NCBI GenBank assembly: GCA_026386835.1
Contig: JAPLMV010000077.1
Span: 1-18,185, forward strand
Source of the DNA: Planctomycetota bacterium
GTDB taxonomy: Bacteria; Planctomycetota; Phycisphaerae; Sedimentisphaerales; Anaerobacaceae
Direction of reading: 5' to 3'
DNA: 18,185 nucleotides
Made by a program: the position numbers and the translations under genes. Shown here in pieces: positions 1 through 6,400 of this stretch; position 1 is the stretch's first letter; every line of letters starts with the position of its first letter. The notes beneath the pieces were generated by a model, which had not been told where the DNA came from, made no database searches, and saw nothing but the letters and a program-made list of their open reading frames with translations.

Positions 1-441
1 GTTACGCTGATGGATAGTAACGGCAGCGTTTTTGAAAAAAGCAAACCGGAACTTGTCTTTGATTACCGAAGCATGAACATCACTGCAAAATTTATCCTCG
101 GCGCTCAATTGAAACTGAACGCATCCGACCCCAACTTGATACTGCGAATGGTGAAAGAAATCTGGATTTACAAGAAAAATACTCAACCGCTAAATACCAA
201 GAATGCCGGCTGCATCTTTAAAAACCCGAAAGGCGTTTTTGCAGGCGCTCTTGTAGACAGAGCAGGGCTGAAAGGTTTCAGAATCGGCGGCGCCGTAATC
301 AGCGAAAAGCACGCGAACTTCATCATCGCAGAAAAGGGGTGCAAAAGCAGCGATGTCATGGGCGTCATAGAGACAGCAAAACAAAAGGTTAAAGAACAAT
401 TCGACGTCGATTTGGAACTTGAGATTGAAATCTGGAACTGA
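1..441 (+). CDS. murB: UDP-N-acetylenolpyruvoylglucosamine reductase MurB, C-terminal part (5' end outside window)
   Basis: MurB reduces UDP-GlcNAc-enolpyruvate to UDP-MurNAc with NADPH and FAD, the second committed step of peptidoglycan precursor synthesis in the cytoplasm. The reading frame is open from base 1, so the N-terminal FAD-binding part lies upstream; about 146 codons remain. The MurB C-terminal domain is clear: NAGCIFKNP (bases 202-228), then AGALVDRAGLKG and GGAVISEKHANF. The LELEIEIW end carries the probable catalytic Glu (codon 421-423). The position of the E. coli proton-donor Ser (Ser229) is Cys here (codon 211-213). The gene sits 33 nt before ddl, as in dcw clusters. The family assignment is firm; only the start is missing. 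Confidence 0.93.
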   Translation, partial: VTLMDSNGSVFEKSKPELVFDYRSMNITAKFILGAQLKLNASDPNLILRMVKEIWIYKKNTQPLNTKNAGCIFKNPKGVFAGALVDRAGLKGFRIGGAVISEKHANFIIAEKGCKSSDVMGVIETAKQKVKEQFDVDLELEIEIWN

Positions 442-450
442 GAGAATGAC

Positions 451-471
451 TATTGATTATTGATTATTTAA
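451..471 (+). repeat. Heptad repeat in the murB-ddl spacer (TATTGAT word)
   Basis: The 33-nt spacer between murB and ddl is largely two exact copies of TATTGAT (451-457, 458-464) and a degenerate third unit TATTTAA (465-471), ending 3 nt before the ddl ATG. No Shine-Dalgarno sequence is visible. Alone it could be chance in AT-rich DNA; it is listed because other spacers in the window show the same 7-nt periodicity with other words. Confidence 0.45.
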
Positions 472-474
472 AGA

Positions 475-1422
475 ATGGACAATAACAAATTAAAAATAGC
501 GGTGTTGATGGGGGGTATTGGTGAAGAGCGAAAAATTAGTCTCCAGAGCGGCAGATGTGTCGCCGATGCATTGCAACAGGCCGGCCTGGACGTAATCGCT
601 GCCGACATCACGCCGGACAATATGGAAATTCTCGATGACGGGAACATCGACGTATTTTTTCTGGCGCTGCATGGCCAGTTCGGCGAAGACGGCAGGCTTC
701 AGCAGATACTTGAAGATAAATCTCTCGTCTATACCGGCAGCGGACCGAAGGCAAGCAGGCTGGCATTTGACAAGATGGCCAGCAAAAGGGCATTTGTCAA
801 AGCAGGCGTTCTTACCCCGCCTGTGGTTGAGTTCGATGCTCACAGCGACATCAATAAAATTGAAAAGCAGATGCAGAGTTTCGGCGGTAAATACGTTGTA
901 AAACCCATAAGGCAGGGCAGCAGCGTCGGTGTCAGCATCGTCGGCGCAATAGATTCTGCGATTAAATCGGCTAAAAAATGCCTCGATGAATTCGGGGACT
1001 GCATGATAGAAAAATTTATCACCGGCAGAGAATTGACTGTGGGCATTCTTTGCGGCAGGCGACTGCCGATAATTGAAATTCGTGCAAAGACCGGTTTCTA
1101 CGATTATCAGGCAAAATACATCGATGATAATACAGAGTATCTTTTTGATACGATTGAAGACCCCGCTGTTGAAGACAGGGTGGTCTCGGCTGCGATGGAT
1201 TGTTTTATCGCACTTAACTGCCGGCACTTTGCAAGAGTTGACTTTATTTTAACCGACGACGGAAATGCCCACGCACTTGAGGTAAACACGATTCCTGGTT
1301 TTACATCGCATTCTCTTTTGCCCAAGGCAGCGGCAAAAATAGGGCTTTCCATGAGCGAGTTATGTTTAAAAATTATAAGAACAACTATGGAAGATAAAAA
1401 AGCAGCAGTATCCAATATATAA
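475..1422 (+). CDS. ddl: D-alanine--D-alanine ligase
   Basis: This ATP-grasp enzyme joins two D-alanines using ATP, giving the dipeptide that MurF adds to the peptidoglycan stem. The 315-residue length is normal. Seen in order: the N-terminal GGIGEERKISLQSG (13-26) with the substrate-contacting Glu; LHGQFGEDGRLQQ (65-77); YTGSGPKASRLAFDK (86-100); the ATP-binding VVKPIRQGSSVGV (141-153); EKFITGRELTVG (179-190); YDYQAKY (209-215); the metal ligands in RVDF (Asp256) and EVNTIPGFTSHS (269-280; Glu269, Asn271). The ATG at 475 is the natural start since the N-terminal beta strand begins at once (KIAVLMGG). It lies 33 nt after murB and 53 nt before ftsQ, in the same direction. Confidence 0.96.
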   Translation: MDNNKLKIAVLMGGIGEERKISLQSGRCVADALQQAGLDVIAADITPDNMEILDDGNIDVFFLALHGQFGEDGRLQQILEDKSLVYTGSGPKASRLAFDKMASKRAFVKAGVLTPPVVEFDAHSDINKIEKQMQSFGGKYVVKPIRQGSSVGVSIVGAIDSAIKSAKKCLDEFGDCMIEKFITGRELTVGILCGRRLPIIEIRAKTGFYDYQAKYIDDNTEYLFDTIEDPAVEDRVVSAAMDCFIALNCRHFARVDFILTDDGNAHALEVNTIPGFTSHSLLPKAAAKIGLSMSELCLKIIRTTMEDKKAAVSNI

Positions 1423-1438
1423 AGATAATTATCAATTG

Positions 1439-1471
1439 CCGATTGAAAATCGGAAATCGAAAATCGGAAAT
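1439..1471 (+). repeat. Heptad repeat in the ddl-ftsQ spacer (AATCGRA word)
   Basis: From 1441 the spacer reads as heptads GATTGAA, AATCGGA, AATCGAA, AATCGGA and a partial AAT. Put another way, a 13-nt block GAAAATCGGAAAT occurs at 1445-1457 and again at 1459-1471. CCGATT (1439-1444) and AATCGG (1448-1453) can form a 6-bp hairpin with a 3-nt loop. The repeat ends 4 nt before the ATG chosen for ftsQ. A TTG at 1443 would translate the repeat as extra N-terminal residues, which is one reason not to use it. Confidence 0.6.
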
Positions 1472-1475
1472 ACCA

Positions 1476-2420
1476 ATGGCGTTGGGAAGAAAAAAAACAA
1501 GTAAAAGCGAAAAGGACTCATTTAAGCTCGGTTCGTCCAAAGACAGGAAAAAACGGCAGATAAGCCGATACCGTCAAAGTCTGTTGTTCATAGCGATAGT
1601 AGTTGGAATAGTTTGTGTCTTTGCCGGTGCAGGGGTCTTTTTTGTATTTCTCGACCAGCGTGTCCCCATGCCTCAGCAGAGCGGCGTCATAAAGCTGGTC
1701 AATCCTCCTGAATGGATTAACGAGGCGCTGAAAGAAAAGATTTATAAGGCCGCACAGGCCGGCGGCGAGAACCTTAAGCTCGACGAAAATGCCGCACAAA
1801 AAGTCCAGCAAAATATCGCAAAGGTTTCCTGGGTCTACCAGGTAGTAGTCCAGACCACCAGCGACAGTTTTATTGTCGATGCAAAATGGCGTAAACCCGT
1901 TGGTCTGCTTAAAATTGGTCATGGCAAATTTTACGTCGATAGCGAATCGGTCGTTCTCGATTTTGTGCCGATGTCGAGTCTACCCATCATAGAGATAAAA
2001 GGTTTTCCTGCCCCAGCAAAACCGCCGGCTCTCGGTCAGGTATGGCACAGCGATGCTCTTTCGGCAGCGGTGGCGATATTAACCCTCTTCGACAAGAGGG
2101 ACAAGCTTGATGTGCCCGGTAAACCGCTGCTTAATCAGATTGACAGCATCGACATAACCAACTTCGGCGGCGGACAGAACAATCGTTTGCCGCACATAGT
2201 CCTGTATGCCAAGGACGGCACAGGAACCAAAGATGGCACAGAAATTATCTGGGGTGCCGAGATAGGGACATGGCAGCGACACTTAGAGGCGCGCGACGAG
2301 GACAAGCTTGCCAAACTCTACAGCTATTACAAGGAAACCGGCTCGCTTCTTAACGGGGTCAAATACATCGACCTTCGCCAGCCAGACAAGGCAAATTTTC
2401 AGCCGGTCGATAAAAATTAA
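1476..2420 (+). CDS. ftsQ: Cell division protein FtsQ/DivIB-like
   Basis: This is a bitopic membrane protein of the divisome (FtsQ bridges FtsB/FtsL to the early division proteins). From the ATG at 1476 it has 314 residues: a basic cytoplasmic tail rich in Lys and Arg (1-33), one hydrophobic segment (about 35-59, QSLLFIAIVVGIVCVF...), then a periplasmic part. That part begins with a POTRA-like region (about 67-145, from GVIKLVN to VVLDF) and continues into an FtsQ-type beta domain. Position just after murB-ddl strongly supports FtsQ; sequence similarity alone would be weaker, as the family diverges fast. A TTG start at 1443 in the same frame would add residues encoded by a repeat. The stop overlaps the convergent neighbour by 4 bp, and no ftsA or ftsZ follows. 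Confidence 0.8.
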   Translation: MALGRKKTSKSEKDSFKLGSSKDRKKRQISRYRQSLLFIAIVVGIVCVFAGAGVFFVFLDQRVPMPQQSGVIKLVNPPEWINEALKEKIYKAAQAGGENLKLDENAAQKVQQNIAKVSWVYQVVVQTTSDSFIVDAKWRKPVGLLKIGHGKFYVDSESVVLDFVPMSSLPIIEIKGFPAPAKPPALGQVWHSDALSAAVAILTLFDKRDKLDVPGKPLLNQIDSIDITNFGGGQNNRLPHIVLYAKDGTGTKDGTEIIWGAEIGTWQRHLEARDEDKLAKLYSYYKETGSLLNGVKYIDLRQPDKANFQPVDKN

Positions 2421-3274
2421 TCTTTAGCGCCATTCAGCGCCGTTGGCAAATCGGTATATCGGTATGGGATTTCCATGTCCGTACAAATCGACTTGAGTTC
2501 CATCAGGATTGACTCGGTTATCCTGCTTTGAATATCTGGGCTGCCTTTGCAGCTAAATATCCTACAGGACGCAAAACGGTGTTTGTAAATTTCACACCTG
2601 CCCTGTGTGTTATAGGGACATTTTCCATTGGCCATTGGCTTTATATTTTCCTCTCCGAGGCTGGCGGCCAGATACATTATTTCCGGTGTTGTAACAAATA
2701 ATCTGTGGTCGTATTTCCCGAAGTCGCAGCATTTTCCGCAGATATCGCATGTTCCTGTAATTGGTCCGTGCTTTCGGCTCTGCAAATCGAGCCAGTTATA
2801 AATTTCAGCCACCCTTTCAGCGACCTGGCGATTCATATTGCCGTTTTTCCACCATTTTTTTTGCTTTCGTATTTTTTCAATTTCCTCAAAATTGCGTACT
2901 CTGTCTCTGTTGACCCCTGCGCATTTCCTGCTGGTTTTTTCCCATGCATCTGGTGTCGATAAATTTTCCGACCAGAACGGCCAGGTCCTGCATTGGTTTG
3001 GCCTGACATGGTAGATTGAGCATTGCTTTTGGCCGTTTATGTTCTGCAGAAATATACAATCTTTGCTGGCGGCATCCTCGATTATCGATGTTCTTAGCCC
3101 GACTCGCCTCATGAATTTATGCCGCAACCGGCTGACCGGCATCTTGAGAAAATCCGCTATGAATTTAATTTCCGGCCTTGTAACCCAGATATAGCCCTCA
3201 CCCGGCCCCGAGCAGCATCTGCCGCACCGGTCGCATTCGAAATTCAAACCGTTAATATACCATTTTTTACCCAA
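2417..3274 (-). CDS. YkgJ-family cysteine cluster protein, two tandem domains
   Basis: Two copies of the zinc/iron-chelating CxxCxxCC domain (YkgJ type) are visible. Domain 1 has CDRCGRCC (Cys14, 17, 20, 21), GYIWVTRPEI, then Cys73, 85 and 95 in a CxFL...QCSIYHVRPNQCRTWPFW region. Domain 2 has CDICGKCC (176, 179, 182, 183), LFVTTPEI, then Cys219, 227, 237 and 242 in CPYN...RCEIYKHRFASCRIF. The domain is believed to bind a metal; its cellular role is not established. There is no signal peptide or membrane segment. The start is a TTG at 3274 with no in-frame ATG near, and a stop lies 12 codons upstream. A promoter 43 nt upstream fits this start. Confidence 0.85.
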   Translation of the reverse strand: MGKKWYINGLNFECDRCGRCCSGPGEGYIWVTRPEIKFIADFLKMPVSRLRHKFMRRVGLRTSIIEDAASKDCIFLQNINGQKQCSIYHVRPNQCRTWPFWSENLSTPDAWEKTSRKCAGVNRDRVRNFEEIEKIRKQKKWWKNGNMNRQVAERVAEIYNWLDLQSRKHGPITGTCDICGKCCDFGKYDHRLFVTTPEIMYLAASLGEENIKPMANGKCPYNTQGRCEIYKHRFASCRIFSCKGSPDIQSRITESILMELKSICTDMEIPYRYTDLPTALNGAKD

Positions 3275-3323
3275 GTTTTTTACTTTGCAGCATTTAGTTA
3301 TTAATATTTAGTTGCCGGTTTAG

Positions 3324-3352
3324 ATTATATAAAAACAAGCCAGGAATTTCAA
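3324..3352 (-). promoter_or_regulatory. Sigma70-type promoter for the YkgJ-family gene
   Basis: On the minus strand, TTGAAA (3352-3347) is followed after 17 nt by TATAAT (3329-3324): five of six and six of six matches to consensus. The predicted transcript start, near 3317, leaves a leader of about 43 nt before the TTG codon at 3274. It is arranged back to back with the promoter of the oxidoreductase operon. Confidence 0.7.
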
Positions 3353-3394
3353 ATAGTGTTTTATTTTGCCCTCATCGGCGGTTCGGTTTTTTGC

Positions 3395-3423
3395 TTTACA
3401 ATTGCGGCGGGTCAGGTTAGAAT
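3395..3423 (+). promoter_or_regulatory. Sigma70-type promoter for the korDABC operon
   Basis: TTTACA (3395-3400), a 17-nt spacer and TAGAAT (3418-3423) form a good vegetative promoter, five of six matches in each box. The expected start is near 3430, giving a leader of about 40 nt before the ferredoxin-subunit ATG at 3470. The -35 boxes of this and the divergent minus-strand promoter are 42 nt apart, so one regulator bound between them could affect both; no clear operator is seen there. Confidence 0.65.
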
Positions 3424-3469
3424 TCAATGATGGAGCGAACGAAAGGGTAATGGGTTCGTAAACAAGTAA

Positions 3470-3742
3470 ATGGCAGGCAAAATAAAAATTAATACCGAAC
3501 GGTGCAAAGGATGTGGGCTTTGCATAACAGTGTGCCCCAAAAATGGCATCGTCCTGTCAAAACACCCCAATAAACATGGTTACTTCCCGGCCCAGGCAAA
3601 TAATCACGATTGTAACGGTTGTGCCGCCTGTGCAACTATCTGCCCGGATGTGGTAATTGAGGTCAGCAGAGAGGTCAATATCGTTGAGGTAAAAGAAATA
3701 AAAAAACAGAATTGCGGAATTAAGACTAAAATAAATTATTAA
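3470..3742 (+). CDS. korD: 2-oxoacid:ferredoxin oxidoreductase, delta (4Fe-4S ferredoxin) subunit
   Basis: This small protein (90 residues) passes electrons between the thiamine-diphosphate site of a 2-oxoacid oxidoreductase and ferredoxin. It carries two complete [4Fe-4S] motifs: CKGCGLCITVCP (Cys12, 15, 18, 22) and CNGCAACATICP (Cys48, 51, 54, 58), spaced as in two-cluster ferredoxins. Its position, with alpha, beta and gamma subunits following in the same direction, identifies it as the delta subunit rather than a free ferredoxin. The C-terminus is Lys-rich (residues 75-90). The downstream gap to the alpha subunit is unusually long (146 nt) and filled by a repeat. Symbols vorC or korD are both used for such subunits. 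Confidence 0.88.
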   Translation: MAGKIKINTERCKGCGLCITVCPKNGIVLSKHPNKHGYFPAQANNHDCNGCAACATICPDVVIEVSREVNIVEVKEIKKQNCGIKTKINY

Positions 3743-3840
3743 CCACGAAGGCACGAAGTTCACGAAAAAGAAAAAAGATAAATAAAAACTTAGTGTCTTG
3801 GTGTCTTAGTGGTGGGTAAAAAATCTGTGAAATCTGTGTC
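3742..3840 (+). repeat. Imperfect palindromic intergenic repeat built on CACGAAG units
   Basis: The left arm (3742-3766) is an 8-9-nt tandem of CACGAAG-like units starting ACCACGAAGGCACGAAG. The right arm (3789-3813) is CTTAGTGTC/TTGGTGTC/TTAGTGG, roughly its reverse complement. An A-rich loop of about 22 nt separates them. A further tandem, AAATCTGTG twice, follows at 3821-3838. It lies in the korD-korA spacer and could form an imperfect mRNA hairpin that changes delta:alpha expression. It shares ACCACGAAG with the element at 8995-9084. Confidence 0.6.
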
Positions 3841-3888
3841 TAAATGTAGAAGCAGTCTTACTTCAAATTTTTTATATTTAATTTTAGT

Positions 3889-4953
3889 ATGAGTGAACGG
3901 ATTCTAATGTGCGGCAATGAGGCGCTTTCTGAAGCGGCTATCATTGCCGGTCTTGACGCATATTTCGGCTATCCAATTACGCCGCAAAACGAAATCACTG
4001 CCTACATGTCCAGAAGGATGCCCGAACAGGGCAAGGTCTTTGTGCAGAGCGAAAGCGAACTTGCGGCCATCAATATGGTATTCGGCGCTTCAGCTACGGG
4101 CAAGCGCTCAATGACAACTTCATCGAGTCCCGGCATCAGTCTGATGCAGGAAGGGATAAGCTATCTTGCCGGAGCGGAACTGCCTGCGGTAGTTGTCAAC
4201 GTGATGCGCGGCGGGCCTGGTCTTGGCAATATCTCACCATCACAGGGGGATTATTTTCAGGCAACCCGCGGAGGCGGGCACGGGGATTACAAAACTATTG
4301 TTATTGCACCATCGAGCGTGCAGGAACTGGCTGACTCTATGTCGCGGGCCTTTGACCTGGCGGATATTTATAGAATGACCGTTTTGATTCTTGCCGACGG
4401 CATACTCGGTCAGATGATGGAGCCGGTGGTACTCGATAAAAAACCAAAACCTCCGCTGCCTGCAAAGGACTGGGCGTTGACCGGCGCCAAGCAAAGGCCG
4501 CAGAATATCGTCAGGTCGCTGTGGCTTAAAGACGGCGCACTGGAGAAGTTAAATTATAAACTGCAGGAAAAATACCGGCAGGTGCAGAAAAACGAAACAC
4601 GCTGCGAACAATATATGGTCGATGACGCCGACATTGTGATAGTTGCCTACGGCATCGTAGCGAGAATAGCAATTTCAGCGGTAAACAAGGCAAGGCAGGA
4701 AGGAATCAAGGCGGGCTTGATTCGCCCCATCACATTGTGGCCTTTCCCGACGGAGCAGATAGATAAAGCCTCTGAGGAACTTAGGATTTTCTTAGTGGTG
4801 GAGATGAGTTGCGGCCAGATGGTCGATGACGTTAAACTTGCCATAGCGGGAAAATCGCCGGTGGTATTTCACGGTCGCCCAGGCGGCGGCGTGCCGAGCG
4901 TCGATGAAATTCTCGAAAAAATCAGACAATTGACAGTGAGAAATAGCGTATAG
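3889..4953 (+). CDS. korA: 2-oxoacid:ferredoxin oxidoreductase, alpha subunit (KorA/VorB type)
   Basis: The alpha subunit supplies the pyrimidine-binding domain for thiamine diphosphate and the substrate pocket of the heterotetramer that oxidatively decarboxylates 2-oxoacids to acyl-CoA, or runs in reverse. At 354 residues it has the size of separate alpha subunits. Seen: GYPITPQNE (27-35), SESELAAINMV (54-64), the TSSSPGISLMQEG loop (77-89) and NVMRGGPGLGN (104-114), then a C-terminal transketolase-C-like domain ending RPGGGVPSVDEI. The pattern closely resembles proteins labelled 3-methyl-2-oxobutanoate dehydrogenase VorB, but VorB and KorA names overlap widely. The substrate may be 2-oxoglutarate or branched-chain 2-oxoacids. 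No Shine-Dalgarno sequence precedes the ATG. Confidence 0.88.
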   Translation: MSERILMCGNEALSEAAIIAGLDAYFGYPITPQNEITAYMSRRMPEQGKVFVQSESELAAINMVFGASATGKRSMTTSSSPGISLMQEGISYLAGAELPAVVVNVMRGGPGLGNISPSQGDYFQATRGGGHGDYKTIVIAPSSVQELADSMSRAFDLADIYRMTVLILADGILGQMMEPVVLDKKPKPPLPAKDWALTGAKQRPQNIVRSLWLKDGALEKLNYKLQEKYRQVQKNETRCEQYMVDDADIVIVAYGIVARIAISAVNKARQEGIKAGLIRPITLWPFPTEQIDKASEELRIFLVVEMSCGQMVDDVKLAIAGKSPVVFHGRPGGGVPSVDEILEKIRQLTVRNSV

Positions 4954-4979
4954 AAAAGAAAAATAAAAACATAAAGAAA

Positions 4980-5069
4980 GAACACAGAACACAGAACACT
5001 GAACTCAGAACACAGAATAAGAGAAGAAAAATTCCAATTATGAGTTCTGTGTTCTGAATTCTGAATACT
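4980..5069 (+). repeat. Heptad repeats (GAACACA word) forming a long inverted repeat before korB
   Basis: The left arm is in strict 7-nt steps: GAACACA (4980-4986), GAACACA (4987-4993), GAACACT, GAACTCA, GAACACA (5008-5014) and partial GAATA. The right arm has TTCTGTG (5045-5051), TTCTGAA (5052-5058) and TTCTGAA (5059-5065). The arms pair: TCAGAACACAGAA (5005-5017) is the exact reverse complement of 5045-5057, a 13-bp stem with a 27-nt loop. The repeat fills most of the 128-nt korA-korB gap and ends 12 nt before the korB ATG. Confidence 0.75.
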
Positions 5070-5081
5070 AATTTTAGGTTT

Positions 5082-5822
5082 ATGAAGACTGTATTTAAAA
5101 GAACACCGAGTCTAAAGGATACCCAGACACATTACTGTCCAGGCTGCGGGCACGGTCTGGCTCACCGTCTTTTGGCTGAGGCAATAGACGAACTGGGCAT
5201 TCATGATCGCACCATCGGCATAGCCCCTGTTGGATGTGCGGTACTTGCGTATGATTATCTGGATGTGGATATGATTGAAGTTGCGCACGGCAGGGCACCG
5301 GCTGTGGCGACAGGTATGAAAAGAACCAACCCGGACAAGATAATTTTTTCCTATCAGGGCGACGGCGACCTTGCAGCAATCGGAACGGCGGAGATTATCC
5401 ACGCCGCTCACAGGGCAGAACAGATAACGGTTATATTTATCAATAATGCGGTCTTCGGTATGACTGGCGGCCAAATGGCGCCGACGACCTTACTCGGCCA
5501 GGTAACAACCACAACGCCGCAGGGCAGGCAATCAAACGGTCAGGGTTTTCCGCTGCAAATATCGGAGCTTTTGGCAATCCTGCCGGGCGCAATTTATGTG
5601 GAACGGTGCTCGGTTTACAACCCTGCTCAGATTAGCAATACTAAAAAGGCTATCAAACATGCCTTTGAACTGCAAATGAACGGGGCAAAAGGTTTGTCGC
5701 TTGTAGAAGTGCTTTCTCCCTGCCCGACTTACTGGCACATGTCACCTGCCAGGTCGATGGAATGGATTGAAAAGGAAATGACCAAAGTTTTTCCGCTGGG
5801 AAAATTGAAGGATATAGCTTAG
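5082..5822 (+). CDS. korB: 2-oxoacid:ferredoxin oxidoreductase, beta (thiamine diphosphate) subunit
   Basis: The beta subunit binds the diphosphate of TPP through Mg2+ and holds one [4Fe-4S] cluster. At 246 residues it is close to family size. It shows CPGCGHG (19-25), VGC (50-52), HGRAPAVATG (69-78), the TPP motif GDGDLAAIG (93-101) with NN at 121-122, then GMTGGQMAPTT (126-136). Cys19, Cys22, Cys52 and Cys214 (LSPCPTYW) match the four cluster ligands known for this fold. The 128-nt gap from the alpha subunit holds a heptad inverted repeat; the gamma subunit follows after 8 nt. The Shine-Dalgarno signal is weak (TAGG close to the ATG). Confidence 0.93.
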   Translation: MKTVFKRTPSLKDTQTHYCPGCGHGLAHRLLAEAIDELGIHDRTIGIAPVGCAVLAYDYLDVDMIEVAHGRAPAVATGMKRTNPDKIIFSYQGDGDLAAIGTAEIIHAAHRAEQITVIFINNAVFGMTGGQMAPTTLLGQVTTTTPQGRQSNGQGFPLQISELLAILPGAIYVERCSVYNPAQISNTKKAIKHAFELQMNGAKGLSLVEVLSPCPTYWHMSPARSMEWIEKEMTKVFPLGKLKDIA

Positions 5823-5830
5823 AGCTGCAT

Positions 5831-6394
5831 ATGCAAGATGCAAATAACAATTTTTATGAGGAAATTTTAATAGCCGGCTTTGGCGGGCAGGGGATTCTTC
5901 TGGCGGGCAAGCTATTGGCGCAGGCTGCGATGAAGACAGGCCATGAGGTAACATGTATGCCTTCTTATGGCGCAGAAGTTCGAGGCGGCACAGCCAATTG
6001 TATGTTAGTCATGTCAAATCAGCCCATCGCTTCGCCTATGGTCGTCAGTTGCAATTCACTGATTGCGATGAACAAGGCCTCGCTGGACAAATTTGCCCCG
6101 TGCATCAAGTCGGCTGGATTGTTGATTATGAATAGTTCTTTAATCGACGAAATGCCGAAGCTGGATAAGAGCATTGAGATTTTAGCTGTTCCCGCCGATG
6201 AAATTGCGGTTGAACTCGGCAATCAAAAAGTGGCCAATATGGTCGTTCTCGGTGCATATCTGCAAAGACGAGGGGTTATCAGTCCTGATGCGGCAGCGGC
6301 GTGCATGGAGGATGTGATTGCAAAGCATCACCATCGGACTGTGCCGATTAACACCCAGGCCATTCACAAAGGCGCTGAGTTTGCCCGGACATAG
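5831..6394 (+). CDS. korC: 2-oxoacid:ferredoxin oxidoreductase, gamma subunit
   Basis: The gamma subunit is thought to bind the CoA/acyl-CoA side of the active site. The 187-residue length is typical. Diagnostic features are the N-terminal ILIAGFGGQGILLAGKLLA (12-30) and PSYGAEVRGGTANC (44-57), both hallmarks of the family. The ATG follows the beta-subunit stop by 8 nt, and the next gene (ExbD-like) starts 6 nt after its stop, so both are probably on one transcript. With the ferredoxin, alpha and beta subunits upstream, a full four-subunit enzyme is encoded. Confidence 0.92.
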   Translation: MQDANNNFYEEILIAGFGGQGILLAGKLLAQAAMKTGHEVTCMPSYGAEVRGGTANCMLVMSNQPIASPMVVSCNSLIAMNKASLDKFAPCIKSAGLLIMNSSLIDEMPKLDKSIEILAVPADEIAVELGNQKVANMVVLGAYLQRRGVISPDAAAACMEDVIAKHHHRTVPINTQAIHKGAEFART

Positions 6395-6400
6395 CCATAT

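Noticed and set aside
490..1227. 245-codon open frame on the minus strand
   Set aside because: Shadow of ddl; low-complexity Cys/Phe-rich product with no motif.
4980..5069. CRISPR array
   Set aside because: Units are 7 nt, contiguous and without unique spacers; no cas genes are present.
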